Below the pieces are notes generated by a model, which saw nothing but the letters and a program-made list of their open reading frames with translations, had not been told where the DNA came from and made no database searches. Of a stretch of 64,000 nt of DNA, positions 1 through 10,795 are shown piece by piece; positions within the stretch are counted from its first letter, which is position 1, and each line of letters starts with the position of its first letter. Source of the stretch: Limonium bicolor (taxonomy: Eukaryota; Streptophyta; Magnoliopsida; Caryophyllales; Plumbaginaceae); assembly GCA_023374045.1 (NCBI GenBank), contig CM041778.1:291935533-291999532 (forward strand). The letters run 5' to 3'. The position numbers and the translations under genes were made by a program.

Positions 1-1320
1 CTATTAATTTTTTTTAATCGTTTTTTCTTAAACCCAAGAGGAACGATATGACTTGGAGTTGACACGCCTTATTTATGACGATCATTAATGACGAGGCCTG
101 CAGGCCCCAGCTAGGGGATGACATTTGTTTTCGTCATGTGCGTGTCTTTTTAAAAACACCAAGGGGGCGTTCGACTGTGAGCTGCAAACGCAGCCATACC
201 TGCGTTTAAAAAAATGTCAATATAGTTAACTTATCAAAGTTTGACAACTGTATTGAGTTAACTTCTTGTCCAATGTAAATCTGACATCTGTCACATTTTT
301 GAACAAAAAAGTAGCTTTAAGTTGCTATCGTGGTATTCGCAAAGCGTACAAATTGCGGATTGGAAACTTGCCACGCACGATTCGGTAACAAAACGGACAG
401 CAGATTTTTTTTTTATTTTGTATTTTTACCCTTCAAGCCTCTTCGAATAACCGTAACCGTGCATTCGCTTCTTACACGTGTTTTAACCAAAAAATCGTTC
501 ATCGCATAAAATTATTTTATACAACGAATTTATACAACATAGTCGTTTTTTCACATAAGGATTGTATTGCTAAACTGATATATCCAAAAATGTGATATAT
601 CTCACATATTAATTCTTAAGAGAAAAATATGGTTACCGTGAATTTTCCGTGACCTAAATGGGCCGAATTAGTGTGAAAAATATCTTGATTCATAATTAAT
701 ATATCAGGATTAAAATTATAAACTTGAGGTGTCTTTAAGCCTATATGTGGTGGAAATGAGACCATCCTTTAGTTTTTTATTTTTTATCCTAAACACGTGT
801 ACCTTGACCCACAACACCCAAAATCGCGATAGTTACCGGTAATTTTACGACGCAATTGGACTCAATAATTGTGTTACGGTGCAAAGACATATAAAAATAT
901 TTACAATTTTTAAATTTGTGATCATATTTGTACGGGTTATTGTTAAATTTTTTTGCAATGTTATATATGTATAATATATTCATATTAATTTTGAATTTGT
1001 TGTGCACTTTATAACAACCGGTGGCGTAATGTGAATTTTGAAATTATTTTGTTAACCAATAGGTTTATTTTTGTTATGTATATGTAAATTTTAATTTAAT
1101 TGTATATATGATCTTTATAAATATTAATGGACATCATTTAACCGATGCATACAAATTAGATAGTACTACTAGTAATATATTTTATTCATAAATTTAAATA
1201 TGTATTAACAGTCGCTGTAAATGCTCTTCCGCAAAACCATGAGCAGACAACTTCACAATTAACAGCAGACCCAACAGCAATCCCCAAACGAACCCAATGA
1301 TTGAAGATTCTATTCCCATA
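1..1320. other. Gene-free AT-rich DNA
   Basis: No coding sequence is supported; open frames here are short and of biased composition. Around 165-215 there is a GC-richer stretch (GGGGGCGTTCGACTGTGAGC, then CTGCAAACGCAG) resembling the end of hAT-type MITEs. A similar sequence in reverse orientation lies at 43,470-43,510, so both may be ends of one dispersed family. A matching second end was not found nearby. Confidence 0.5.
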
Positions 1321-1746
1321 GAGCATCCACAGCAACAAAGTGGAATCCACCCATTATTATACGAAGCTACTAGTACTATTTAATATCTCTCTCTCACAAT
1401 TCTCTCTCTTCTGACATAAAGTGAGTTCCTTAACTAAGGGCATCCACAGCAGAGTTCCTTAGCCATTCCTCACTGACACAACAATTGAAAGAAAAAGATT
1501 AATGCTTATATGGAAGAGAGAGGTATAGAGAAGAGTTGAACCCAAAAAGTGGGTTTCTTAACATAAGAGGAGAGAGACTAAGAGAGAAGCAAATAAAATA
1601 TAATATATAAGGCATTCCTTAGCTTTTCATTGCTGTGGATGCTCTTGGAACTCACACACACATGTCTCTCCCCTCCACCTAAGCAATAATCTTTTCTTTT
1701 TAATGGGGAATGTTGGAGAGTGGATTCCACTCTGCTGTGGAAGATC
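1321..1746. mobile_element. Nested pair of MITEs with GAGCATCCACAGCA termini
   Basis: The left end GAGCATCCACAGCA at 1321 is followed by GTGGAATCCAC. The right end at about 1720-1746 reads GTGGATTCCAC then TGCTGTGGAAGATC, an imperfect inverted copy. Inside it a second element, 1438-1644, starts GGGCATCCACAGCA and ends TGCTGTGGATGCTC. The inner element has therefore inserted into, or duplicated within, a relative. The interior has CT/GA-rich runs and no coding capacity. The ends and size fit PIF/Harbinger (Tourist-like) MITEs, but a clean 3-bp target duplication is not visible, so the superfamily is inferred. A related fragment (GTGGAATCCACTC) occurs at about 4180. Confidence 0.7.
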
Positions 1747-1960
1747 AAACATAGTACTACTAATTCGGGAATCCTTTTCCTCTCCTTTCCATTGTTTATC
1801 ATTCAGGCTGTTCGAATAAAAATCTTTTAAAATTAAGTAACCTAAGCAATAGCCGCTTCGGGACGGAGGCCAGTCCCGCGGGACCGCTATTAATAATAGT
1901 AACAATGAAAATAAAGGGCTGCGAAACCCAGTCATACAACGAGGGTTAAGGGTTCAACAA

Positions 1961-2455
1961 ATGGATTCGACCATCGTTGAACAAGCTGCTGTTGTACCGA
2001 TGGTAGTTCTAAGCGACGATTCATACGTACAGGGCAAAACAGCCCCTCGTTGGTGTCCATATTGAACAAACAGGTGTGGCTGGCTCCCCAATTATCATAT
2101 CGACCAGTGAAGAAGGTGATCCTGCACAAGAATTTTCTTTGAGCGAACACCCATCTGCTGGCTGCGCCTGCTGTCGTTCAGACTCTGACCTGAATCGGGA
2201 CATGCAAATTTCATATCCGTGTTTCTCCGAAATTACCGACACAGCAGACTCCAAGTCGTTGTTCGAAATTAATCTTCCACATTCGGTACCAACATGGGCG
2301 GGAATGTAGAGGTTGCCGTTGATAACATGTCTCCCTATTTCGACGGCGAAATTGGCACTGGGAGAAGCACCAGTTCAACAACAGGGTACGACAGTAAGAC
2401 ACCATCCATTGCAACGGCCGACATGGTCGGCGACGCGTGCTCCACCACAGGTTAG
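1961..2455 (+). pseudogene. Broken gene for an acidic Ser/Asp-rich protein with SUMO-interaction-like motifs
   Basis: The reading starts at ATG 1961 (MDSTIVEQAAVVPMVVLSDD), leaves frame between about 2005 and 2063, continues in the next frame to about 2290 and returns to the first frame (ATG 2294, MGGNVEVAVDNMSPYFDGE) to end at the TAG near 2455. The three pieces together make about 165 codons of non-repetitive, coding-like sequence without introns. Two compensating single-base shifts indicate a pseudogene or sequence errors. Two hydrophobic-acidic patches, VVLSDD and IIISTSEE, resemble SUMO-interaction motifs and recall the minus-strand protein at 17.4-17.8 kb. No known domain was recognised. 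It could be a gene fragment carried by a transposon. Confidence 0.5.
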
Positions 2456-3483
2456 GTGATCACTGATCACACTCACCTGATTCACTAAGTCCAGCTATTT
2501 CAGCTATTTATGCTGGCTAGGTTCCGTATTGTTCGGTTTGTTTTGGTCTTTTGCTAGTTTACACTTAGAATGTACTAGGGTCTACTGGACACGTCAAGGT
2601 TGGTGCGTCTGACCACGAAGGTTCCCATTTTGTCGCATTTCCGTCGGAATCCTTTTTGTGTTAGTAGTCGGATTTTCAAGGGTGGGTATTCCTTCATGTA
2701 CATTAATATGCACGATGTTTCAGTTTGGGGGACTAAAATATAGTTATAATGTAAATATTTGCGATAGTTTTCTGCATAAAATTGGGTAAGTTGATTCGTT
2801 CAGGCCTCAGGGTGGTTATTCCATCATGAAATTACCCAATGTGCTTCCTCTATGCCCTATGCTGCTTGGTTGACCAAAGTCTTTGGTTATTATTCTCTGG
2901 ATATCTCCAATGACACAGCCAAAATAAGTGTTTGACACATCTAAAGCATCTGGGGGTGCGCCGTTAGATGACTAATATTGTGTTGTACAATTTTACCACT
3001 TATTTATGTACAATTGTTTACCGACCTAAAACTAGTAGTTATTAAGAACAGAATTCAACTAGTTGTTTAGTATAATAATGATTATACTGGGCCTGGTGGG
3101 CCAGGTACCGGCCTAGCCCAAAGACAAAAAATCTGGCCACGTAATCGTCTAAGATTTGTTTCCGACGCTGGCACCCCCCTTCCACCCTCAGCCCCCTCCT
3201 CCACCCCCCATAATAGATAGACCTAAAGAGCTACTCTTACAATCATTACGCATACGCCCAGCAATGCCTAGGTAAAGGTGAATAGGCTCAGTCGACTGAA
3301 CGCGCAGCGGGACTGGCGGGACAGCCAAAAGTACTAGTATAATTTAATTGAAATGACACGCTTACTAATTTTAATTTACTACATAAAACTAATACGACAT
3401 ACAGTGTGGAACGTAAGATAAATTTTCTAGATTTTGGACTTGCGCAGCTTGCTGTACTCCAGAGAGTTCCGCACGGGAAGTGT
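2456..3483. other. No gene seen
   Basis: Intergenic sequence with a C-rich low-complexity run near 3171-3210 and a GC-rich palindromic patch near 3090-3120 (GGGCCTGGTGGGCC). No open frame of plausible composition on either strand. Confidence 0.5.
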
Positions 3484-3828
3484 TCACTTTTCTATGATTC
3501 TCACAAGCCTCTTTATCATTATCATCATGCCATGGGACGTATTTTTCCGAACAGTCGTGGTATTTGTATAAAGCTGGCCTAGAGTGGTGTAGTCTACCCC
3601 CAGACGATCAAGCTGCAACTTTGTAACCGTGAATTCTCGGTGCATGATGTAAGTGTCAATTGGTTTTACCTGGGATAGTACTCGGGCCAGGCGTCGTTTT
3701 ACAAGCTGCCCCAACTTGTGGAGCTCTTCATCAACAACTGATGACATTTGTAACTGTGGTCTTGGCACTCGAACTTTCGGGGGGAAGTTTTCGTCGTCGC
3801 TCGATTCGATATTCTCATTGTACTCCAT
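3484..3828 (-). CDS. Orphan 114-residue protein, hypothetical
   Basis: A single open frame runs from a true ATG at 3828 to TGA at 3484. The product starts with an acidic tail (MEYNENIESSDDEN), then a Pro/Arg segment and a region likely to be helical with basic and aliphatic residues (ELHKLGQLVKRRLARVL). The sequence is non-repetitive, which argues against a chance frame. No domain was recognised, no TATA box is evident just upstream, and the frame could be one exon of a larger gene. The layout (acidic start, helical body) recalls other small proteins in this window, but no homology is claimed. Confidence 0.4.
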   Translation of the reverse strand: MEYNENIESSDDENFPPKVRVPRPQLQMSSVVDEELHKLGQLVKRRLARVLSQVKPIDTYIMHREFTVTKLQLDRLGVDYTTLGQLYTNTTTVRKNTSHGMMIMIKRLVRIIEK

Positions 3829-5035
3829 CAGACGTTAAATCCCAGTAAAAGCGAGAGCATCTACGTTCACTAACTTCCCATATTTTTATAGGCGAATGTA
3901 ACAAGCAACAAAGTTAGGTGACAGCATTTAAGGTATAAATAAATAAATACACACCAGGGTTTTATTTTTCCAATGCTAGTTCCTTTCCTTATCTTCTTAC
4001 TGTATTAAAAACATTTAGTGGGGTAGGATAATATCACATCGGGAAGTGTATACGTCATCATTACTTGATGTGTTTGTAGAGTGGGCTACTAATATAGGAT
4101 TACCTATTCGCTTCATTCCCCGATGAATGATGTATTTCGCCTGCAAATACATCAAATCGAATTAAATGATCACAACTGAGAGTGGAATCCACTCAAAAAG
4201 TTGTAGTACTAGTTGTTTTTTATTGATCCCTCTCGCAATTCTACCCCTTATTATTAATATATGCACACGCTTATTAATTTTGAAGAACACAAATACGTTA
4301 ACTTATATTAGTACTGGTATAATTGTAAGATTGTATGTCTATTTTCAATTACTACTACTAGTAAAATATGCATTAATTTAAAAATACACTGCAACACAAC
4401 ACATTTCAAGAAATTATTACTCTCCGTTCATTTTTGTCAGTCGTATTAGACTCTCTATTTTGTTACAGCAAATAATTGACGTTTAAGAGTTTTTATTAAA
4501 AACACTTATTTATTCGAGGTGGGTTAATACTCCTTACTTCATAGTTTGCCGTGTTGGAGTGTACAAGATCTCCTTCTTATTTTTAGTTGATTTTCATTGT
4601 TTTAGCCGAAAAGAAAAACAAGAATATGAGTAGTTCCCACAAATAGAGGAGGAATACTACTCCCTCTGTCCCAACGGCAGTGTCCCATAAGCTTTTTAAA
4701 TTTGTCCCAAAATACTGTGTTATACAGCATTGTGAGATTTCTTTCCCTCTCTACTTTCACTGTTTTTTTAATATTTGTGCAAAGTGAAAGTAGACATCTG
4801 CTGTGGGGCAGGTAGAAAATAGGGTGATGTTGATTGATTTACAAGTCCTTGTGTGCGTTCTTTCCCAGCGATTTGAACATTAATCCATTTTTGAAAAAGT
4901 TTTGGGGCAGATGTCAAATTATGGTTGGACAAAAATCTGACCCACAGTTACATGTCAATCTCACATTGGTTAACCACACCAAGCTTTATCAAAAAGCTTC
5001 TCTACCTAGCTTTACCATGGAAAGTGCGAACGGAC
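3829..5035. other. Intergenic, with one Stowaway-like terminus
   Basis: AT-rich sequence without a supported gene. At 4664-4676 CTCCCTCTGTCCC, preceded by TA, is the typical end of Stowaway (Tc1/mariner) MITEs. No matching right end was found before 5000, so this is probably a truncated copy. Confidence 0.4.
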
Positions 5036-5290
5036 CAGAGTCTGGTTCTACCCGGAACCGGCGGTTCTACCCGGAACCGATTGGAATCGGAACCGGCCGG
5101 GAACCGGTGGGAACCTGGAACCGAACCGCCTCAGCCGATTCCGAATACGAATATATGTTTTGAGATTCGGGCCCGAACCGGGCCTGGAACCGGAACCGCC
5201 TGGAACCGTTGTCGGATTCGGAACCGGGAACCGGAACCGCCGCAGAGCCGGTTGAAGTTACCGTTGGAATCGGGCCAAAACGACATCGTT
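5036..5290. repeat. Degenerate GGAACCGG-rich block, copy 1
   Basis: A dense run of GGAACCG and CCCGGAACCGG variants, far more GC-rich than its surroundings. The words are near-palindromic, so long frames open on both strands (Arg-Asn-Arg and Pro-Val-Pro rich translations). These frames are artefacts. A second block follows at 5597-5790. Similar word-repeat interiors occur in the hAT-like element at 58.5-59.1 kb, so this may be the inner part of such an element, but terminal repeats were not found. Confidence 0.7.
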
Positions 5291-5596
5291 TTGGGTCTCG
5301 GTAGCGCGCTCCACTAAAGAAAATAGTTGTACTCCTTTTCCTTATTAGGGTTTTCCCAATGGGTTTTTACCTAACCATCTTGATTTAATGAGGCATTGAA
5401 TCATATAATTAAATTCTCTTTGTTCCTTATTTTTTGTAAATTCAATAAAAAATTCCTAAGTCTTTGTTTCTTACACATTTAAGATTATAAACTTGAAGAA
5501 TAACCTATCTAGGAGTAAAGTGGATGAAAAGAGCAACGTGTGCGCTCAAACGGATCTCAAATCGGAGCTAAAACAAAACAACTGGAGCTGATCGAA

Positions 5597-5790
5597 TCTT
5601 TCCGGAACCGGTCGGAACCGATCAGAACCGGAACCGGACCGGAAAGGGCCGGAACCGGTTTTTTGACCGAATCCGAAGCGAATCCAGATTTCAGAACCGG
5701 ACCCAGAACCGGAACCGGAACCGCCCAAACCGGTTCCAAATACGAATACACATTTCCCAGAACCGGAACCGATGGAACCGGACCCGTGGC
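5597..5790. repeat. Degenerate GGAACCGG-rich block, copy 2
   Basis: Same word composition and orientation as the block at 5036-5290, separated from it by about 300 bp of ordinary AT-rich DNA. The two blocks may be the ends of one word-repeat element or a duplicated block. Confidence 0.7.
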
Positions 5791-5799
5791 CACCATTAG

Positions 5800-6600
5800 C
5801 ATCAATATCAAAGAACTCAAAGTTGGGTTCTTAACCCTCTCTTTCCTATTTCTCTCACCTCCACATCATTTTAAGAATCATGTTTAGTTTGGGACCAACA
5901 TCAGAGAGAACCTATCATTTAGTTTTAAACTCTCTGTATTTGTCATATCATCTAATTTTTTTACTTATAAATTATTATGAGAATACTTTTTTTTAATCAA
6001 ACATTAACATTCTATTAAGCATTGTATAATACAAACATTAATATTAATTGTTATTACTACTATTTTCAATAATACACAAATAATTTGAACTTAATCTTTT
6101 ATAGTAGATGATTAAAATGTACAATATTTTTGAAACAAAAGTAAAATGAACTTATTCATATTTATTGTTAATATTATTTTTTATTATTTTTCAATTGATA
6201 TTCAGGATTATAATATTATAATGAATAGTTTGGTACGTATTATATTTTTCAAATATATTTTAATATTACTTTTATATCACCAAAATGTAGATATTAAATA
6301 TTAAATATTAATTTAACTAAAATAAATACATGTATAAAATATGAAAAACATAATCAATAAAGATTTCGTGTGAGATTTTAAGAATTTTGATATACTTAGG
6401 TTTATTTATACGTAATTAGTAGTATTTAAAATAATTTAAAATATGTAAGATTTAACTATTTATATTCACATATTATAATTGGGACCGATTATAATTAGGG
6501 GAAAACAAGGTGAACCCATAATTGCAGTAGTAGTTCTTAACTCTCTCTCTTCCATATCATGTTTATTTATTTATTTATTTATTTACTTAAGAACTCATTA
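5800..6600. other. Very AT-rich intergenic DNA with a (TTTA)n microsatellite
   Basis: No gene is supported. A run of about six TTTA units lies at 6562-6586, just upstream of the promoter of the next gene. Confidence 0.6.
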
Positions 6601-6690
6601 GAACGAACCCGAAGGTGTGCCACGGCCACCTAACGCCGGTTCGCCAAACGCCAGGCGTGGCGACATGCATCAACTTACCTTTGGCCTTTC

Positions 6691-6698
6691 TATTTAAA
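6691..6698 (+). promoter_or_regulatory. TATA-like box of the small two-exon gene
   Basis: TATTTAAA in a GC-richer island, about 130 bp upstream of the ATG at 6824. This spacing leaves room for a leader of about 100 nt starting near 6720-6730. Confidence 0.45.
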
Positions 6699-6823
6699 CG
6701 GCACACTTCATCTCAGCCTAATTATTTTGAGGAAGCTACAAACAACGGAAGAAGAAACCTAATTTCCTACTGTGTGTTCTACGTGCATTGAGTGCTGAAT
6801 TTATTCCAAGTGCCCCTGCGGAT

Positions 6824-7211
6824 ATGGATAAGGGAGTTGTGGAGAAGAGAGTAATGAATGAATGCGTCGGTTCGGTCAGTATCATTTTGCCCTTGTGATT
6901 ACGAATAACACCATGTCTTGTTTCGTTATGAGCTTCTCATATATGTCTTTCGATTGTAGGATTGTCCACCTAACAGTGTCCGCCAAATAGTTAATTTTGC
7001 AATTTGCACAATGGAAGTCCGTAGGTCCGCACGTTCGCTGGCACACAAAAAATTTCTGGAAGAAATGGACTTGATACAAAAGGAACTCGAGATGGATGAG
7101 GAGGAGGTGGAGCAGATGTTGAAGGAATTGGATATGAAATTGAAGACTAGTTTTTCTGTAACCAAAACTAACGATACAGTGCACGGTAGCAGCGATCTTC
7201 ATTCCCCTTAG
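6824..7211 (+). CDS. Small two-exon gene, acidic coiled-coil protein of unknown function
   Basis: Proposed exons are 6824-6874 and 6960-7211, with an 85-bp intron (donor GTCAGT, acceptor TTGTAG). The join is in phase and gives 100 residues: MDKGVVEKRVMNECVGS from exon 1, then DCPPNSVRQIVNFAIC and the rest from exon 2. Residues of about 45-75 form a charged heptad-like helix (KKFLEEMDLIQKELEMDEEE) typical of a short coiled coil, followed by a Ser/Thr-rich tail. A TATA-like box lies upstream at 6691. No family was recognised. The coiled coil suggests dimerisation or partner binding (inference). An alternative is a start at the in-frame ATG 7011, giving a 66-residue product without the intron. 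Confidence 0.5.
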
Positions 7212-7837
7212 TTTAAATCTTGTTGTTATAATGACATGGGTCTATACAATCTTAAACGGGTTGGATATGGGTGAACTTCAACCCGGCCCACTAGATTTTT
7301 TTTTTTGAAGAGTGGTAGTGTTTAAAAAAAAAGAAGATGATGTGCCCCCATGCAAACCCTAACTTCTCTTAACGAGGGGTTTGCCGTGTCTCTGGTCGTC
7401 CGGTAAACACACCTGCCGTTGTCATTGTTTACTGGCCGCTTCCACTGGTTTTCTATTTGTCATTAAGTGTATATAAATTGCTTTTTTGGCTATCACTGAA
7501 ATAGTTACTGTAACATCTTGTATTTCAAAATGCGACTACTTATGTCAACTAAGTAAACTAAGGTTCCCGTGGGTTGTGATACATTTGTTGAATGCATCTC
7601 TTTGATGTTCTTGTGCAAGTGATTACGCCATTCGTATATGCTGTCTTCTTACAACACTGGTCGAAAAGTCGAAGTAGAAACGAATACGGAAAAATCTTTA
7701 TCCAGCATACTGTTGCAGCTACAAATAGTGGTCACTGAAGTTTATAATTGGTAGTGAAGACAGGAGCTATGAAACTGGAGATAAGGACTGAACAGCCTAA
7801 GCATACGACGCAACCAACTAAGGGGAGCACTTTGCCT

Positions 7838-9130
7838 GTGTATGCAACCAAATCAGATGAACATATTGTATGTTCTACTATCTCAATTCTGACTGTATCA
7901 TCATGCCATTCAATCGATTCCTTGTTCAGGATGACTACTTGGGTAGTTATCTCTCTGGTACAATAGGTAGATCGCCGCTTTGCAGGAGGTAGCCCTAATT
8001 ACTTTGTGTAATATGCAATGTGAATACCACTTGCGACCAGAAATTTCTGAACCTAATACAGTTATTAAAAATAAATCGTTTCAATATATGAAACGAAAGG
8101 TCCAATTTTAAGTGTTGAAGGAAGATAGTAACATTCCAGACTATATTGTAGGGTTAGGTTATGCAGTGAATCATGGAAACTATACCTAAGCAACCTAAAG
8201 AGCTTGAGTTTTCAGCTCAAGGGACAAATGTACAATGAACAACAGCAAAGAGCCATTAACGAAAGCACATTTTTAGCCCTAGGGACATATCCCCACATAA
8301 CAACAGCGAAAGTACATTGAACCATCCACAAAACATCATCTTCAGCCCAATAGATTAACAACAACAAAAGTGAAATGTGGTAGAGACAGATGCTTATCCA
8401 AGAAATCCTAATCTAAACAACCGCAACCATTAGCATATTCTACCCATATTCTACCCATCCTTTACCATCCTTGTGAAATTACATCTCATTGTTTGGAATT
8501 TTTGTTTTATAATGCTATTTAAAGGGGATCACGTTGTGTGTATGCAACCAAATCATGATGAACATATAGCGTGTTCAACTATCGCAATTCTGACTGTATC
8601 ATGTCATTTAGTCGGGTCCATGTTTAGTATGAGAAGGTGGGTAGTTATATCTCAAGTGCAACTGGTAGTTCGCCGCTTTACTGGAAGTAGCCCTTGGTAC
8701 ATTGTGTAATATGCAATGTGAATACCATCATGAGCAGAATGTTATGAACTTAATACAGTCGTTGAAAAGGAATATTTTGAATATATAGAATTAAAGGTAC
8801 TTTTTAAAAAAATTGAATGAAGATAGTTTCCATTTGTCACTGCACAACCTAACCTTGCAATATAATCTGGAAATGTCACTGACCCATACATATTCAGTCT
8901 ACCAACCTCTACCTAAGCAACCTAACGTACGAGAACTTGAGTTTGCAGACGAAGGGATAAAACCCCACTTAACAGGGTTAACAACAGCAAAAGTAGAATG
9001 AGCCATTAGTGAAAGCACGTTTTCAGCCATAGTCACATATCCGACATTGCATAACAACAAGTACATTGAGCCATGTACAGAACATCGTTTGCACACAAGA
9101 GACATAACCCACTTGAAAATAACAAAAGTC
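7838..9130. repeat. Old tandem duplication of about 690 bp
   Basis: About 7838-8370 and 8528-9130 align over their length. Shared blocks include TGTATGCAACCAAATCA, CAATTCTGACTGTATCAT, TGTGTAATATGCAATGTGAA, CCTAAGCAACCTAA and CATAACAACA, in the same order and direction, spaced about 690 bp. Divergence and indels are substantial. Short frames at 7748-7966 and 8473-8709 are simply the two copies of one stretch and are not kept between copies beyond about 40 codons, so neither is called a gene. Confidence 0.7.
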
Positions 9131-9187
9131 TAATGACACATTGACAAATGCTCATCCAATGAAATATGTAATTAAAGTTCCGATTCT

Positions 9188-10095
9188 TCAGCTTCCTCCA
9201 TCTACAATCTTCCTCTTTTTGATGGGAAGATTGTCATCATCTGAACTTGCTTGGAGCATGGGGGGATGAACCGTGTTGGGTGGTGGGTTGGAGGCATGCT
9301 GGTTGTAATGGGCAACGCTGGGATTGTTTGCTGTGCTCTGGTGGCGGGGGACGATGTGTAATGGTGGCAGAATGAGCAACTGCAGTATAGGTATCAGCAC
9401 CGTCGGCGCCGACCTGTAGCCAACCGTCTTGCGGTGGAAATTCACTGTTCCGCGAGTACACCTCCGGCCGGAGCGATTTACCATCCGTGGCAAAGCAAAA
9501 ATCAGGATTATGCAAGGGAGAATCTAATCTAAATTTAAAACCAGTGCAACAATCTGGGAGATTTTCATATATGATTGGCAACACAAGGGTGTCTTCTCCT
9601 AGAGTCAAAGATATTGAACGACGGACCGGATTAACTAAATCCAGGAGAACCTTGAATCGCAAGTATGAGAGATTAGATTCACTGGGCTTTTCGAAAGATA
9701 TCATGTATGGACCCACACCCACCTTTGACGCAAGGAGTTTAGCCATCTGTTTGGTACAATGGTTGCTGGGGATATTATTTACCCTAACCCAGCATTGTAC
9801 CCATCTGAATACATGTTCCTCTGCTGTAAGGCCCCTTTGTAATTGCTGTAGAACCATAGAGAACCATCGACCAGCCATAACCCCCTAGACAAAATCTTCT
9901 GCAAGGTCGACGGGAGGGCAAATTCAAAAAGGAAAAAGTTGGGCCCTAACTTACAGAAACGCAAACTGCCATATGAGAGCCAAGAGTGGCGGAGCCATGT
10001 GAACATGGACGTCGGTGCATATCATCCGCCGTCAACATTTTCCCAGGACAAGGCGGTCGTAAAAAAGTAGAGATTTTTTTTTCACCACTATCCAT
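9188..10095 (-). pseudogene. DUF4283-type (plant LINE ORF1 / zinc-knuckle family) pseudogene
   Basis: The minus strand carries a recognisable DUF4283 domain in two frames. One frame (10,006 downwards) has GPNFFLFEFALPSTLQKILS then RGLWLVDGSLW. The next frame (to 9237) continues FRWVQCWVRVNNIPS, YLRFKVLLDLVNPVRRS and YENLPDCC. The switch near 9850-9890 is a frameshift. The CCHC knuckle that normally follows YENLPDFC in this family is missing. The C-terminal tail also changes frame near 9240-9300 to end with a basic PIKKRKIV stretch. An ATG at 10,095 (MDSGEKKISTF) follows a pyrimidine-rich leader at about 10,100-10,260, so the gene was probably once transcribed. Family members bind nucleic acid as LINE ORF1 proteins or as captured host genes. 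This copy looks dead. Confidence 0.7.
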
Positions 10096-10295
10096 TCCCG
10101 GGAAGGAGTGAGAGGATGTAGTGGAGAGTGAAAAGTTCGAATGGTGTGTGTAACGATGAAAGTTTGAGAGAGGAGAGAAGGAGAAGAAGAGGGGAGAAGT
10201 TTTGAGAGAAGAGAGGAGACGCTTGAGAAGCGCACAGAAGGGTGTAGAGTCCAAGGGCCATCTTGATTTTTTTGGGCTAAGGCATTTAAAAAAAA

Positions 10296-10775
10296 GGGAA
10301 ATTTCATGAAATGCCACTATATTTTTGGCTAATTCATGAAATGCCACTAAAAAAAAGAAAGTCACGAAATGGCACTATATTTTCTGAAAAGTCTATGAAA
10401 TGCCACTATAGATAGAAAAAAGACAAAATACCCCTACTAGTTAACAAAGTATTTTAAATTCATAAAATACCCCTAAATGTAAAATAAATATTTCATTTTT
10501 TAAAATTTATTCAATACCATTAAAAGAATATTGAGTTCTAAACAAATAATTTATACCAATTTTTGTAAACAAAAATTTATCCAATACCACACTTAGGGGC
10601 ATTTTATGAAGTCTAAAAGTACTTTGTTAACTAGTAGGGGTATTTTTGTCTTTTTTCTATTTTTAGTGGCATTTCATGGACTTTTCAGAAAATATAGTGG
10701 CATTCGTGACTTTCTTTTTTTTAGTGGCATTTCATGAGTTAGCCAAAAATATAGTGGCATTTCATGAAATTTCCG
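10296..10775. mobile_element. Palindromic Mutator-like (foldback) element, 480 bp
   Basis: The two halves are inverted copies. The left end GGGAAATTTCATGAAATGCC and the right end GGCATTTCATGAAATTTCCG match in reverse complement, and arms of about 160 bp each contain three copies of a word like ATGAAATGCCACTA. The element is flanked by TAAAAAAAA on both sides (10,287-10,295 and 10,776-10,784). A 9-bp duplication would fit Mutator, but it is low-complexity. There is no coding capacity. It sits just upstream of the leader of the DUF4283 pseudogene. Three other palindromic elements in the window (13.1, 43.7 and 51.9 kb) have related ends. Confidence 0.75.
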
Positions 10776-10795
10776 TAAAAAAAAATACGGTTATG

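Noticed and set aside
4834..5887. Long frames on both strands (Arg-Asn-Arg or Pro-Val-Pro rich) at 4834-5317 and 5540-5887
   Set aside because: They are translations of GGAACCGG words that open all frames; there is no coding signature outside the repeats.
10032..10365. Minus-strand frames of 139 and 91 codons
   Set aside because: They cover the pyrimidine-rich leader of the DUF4283 pseudogene and part of a palindromic element; Ser/Phe/Leu composition reflects the CT-rich leader.
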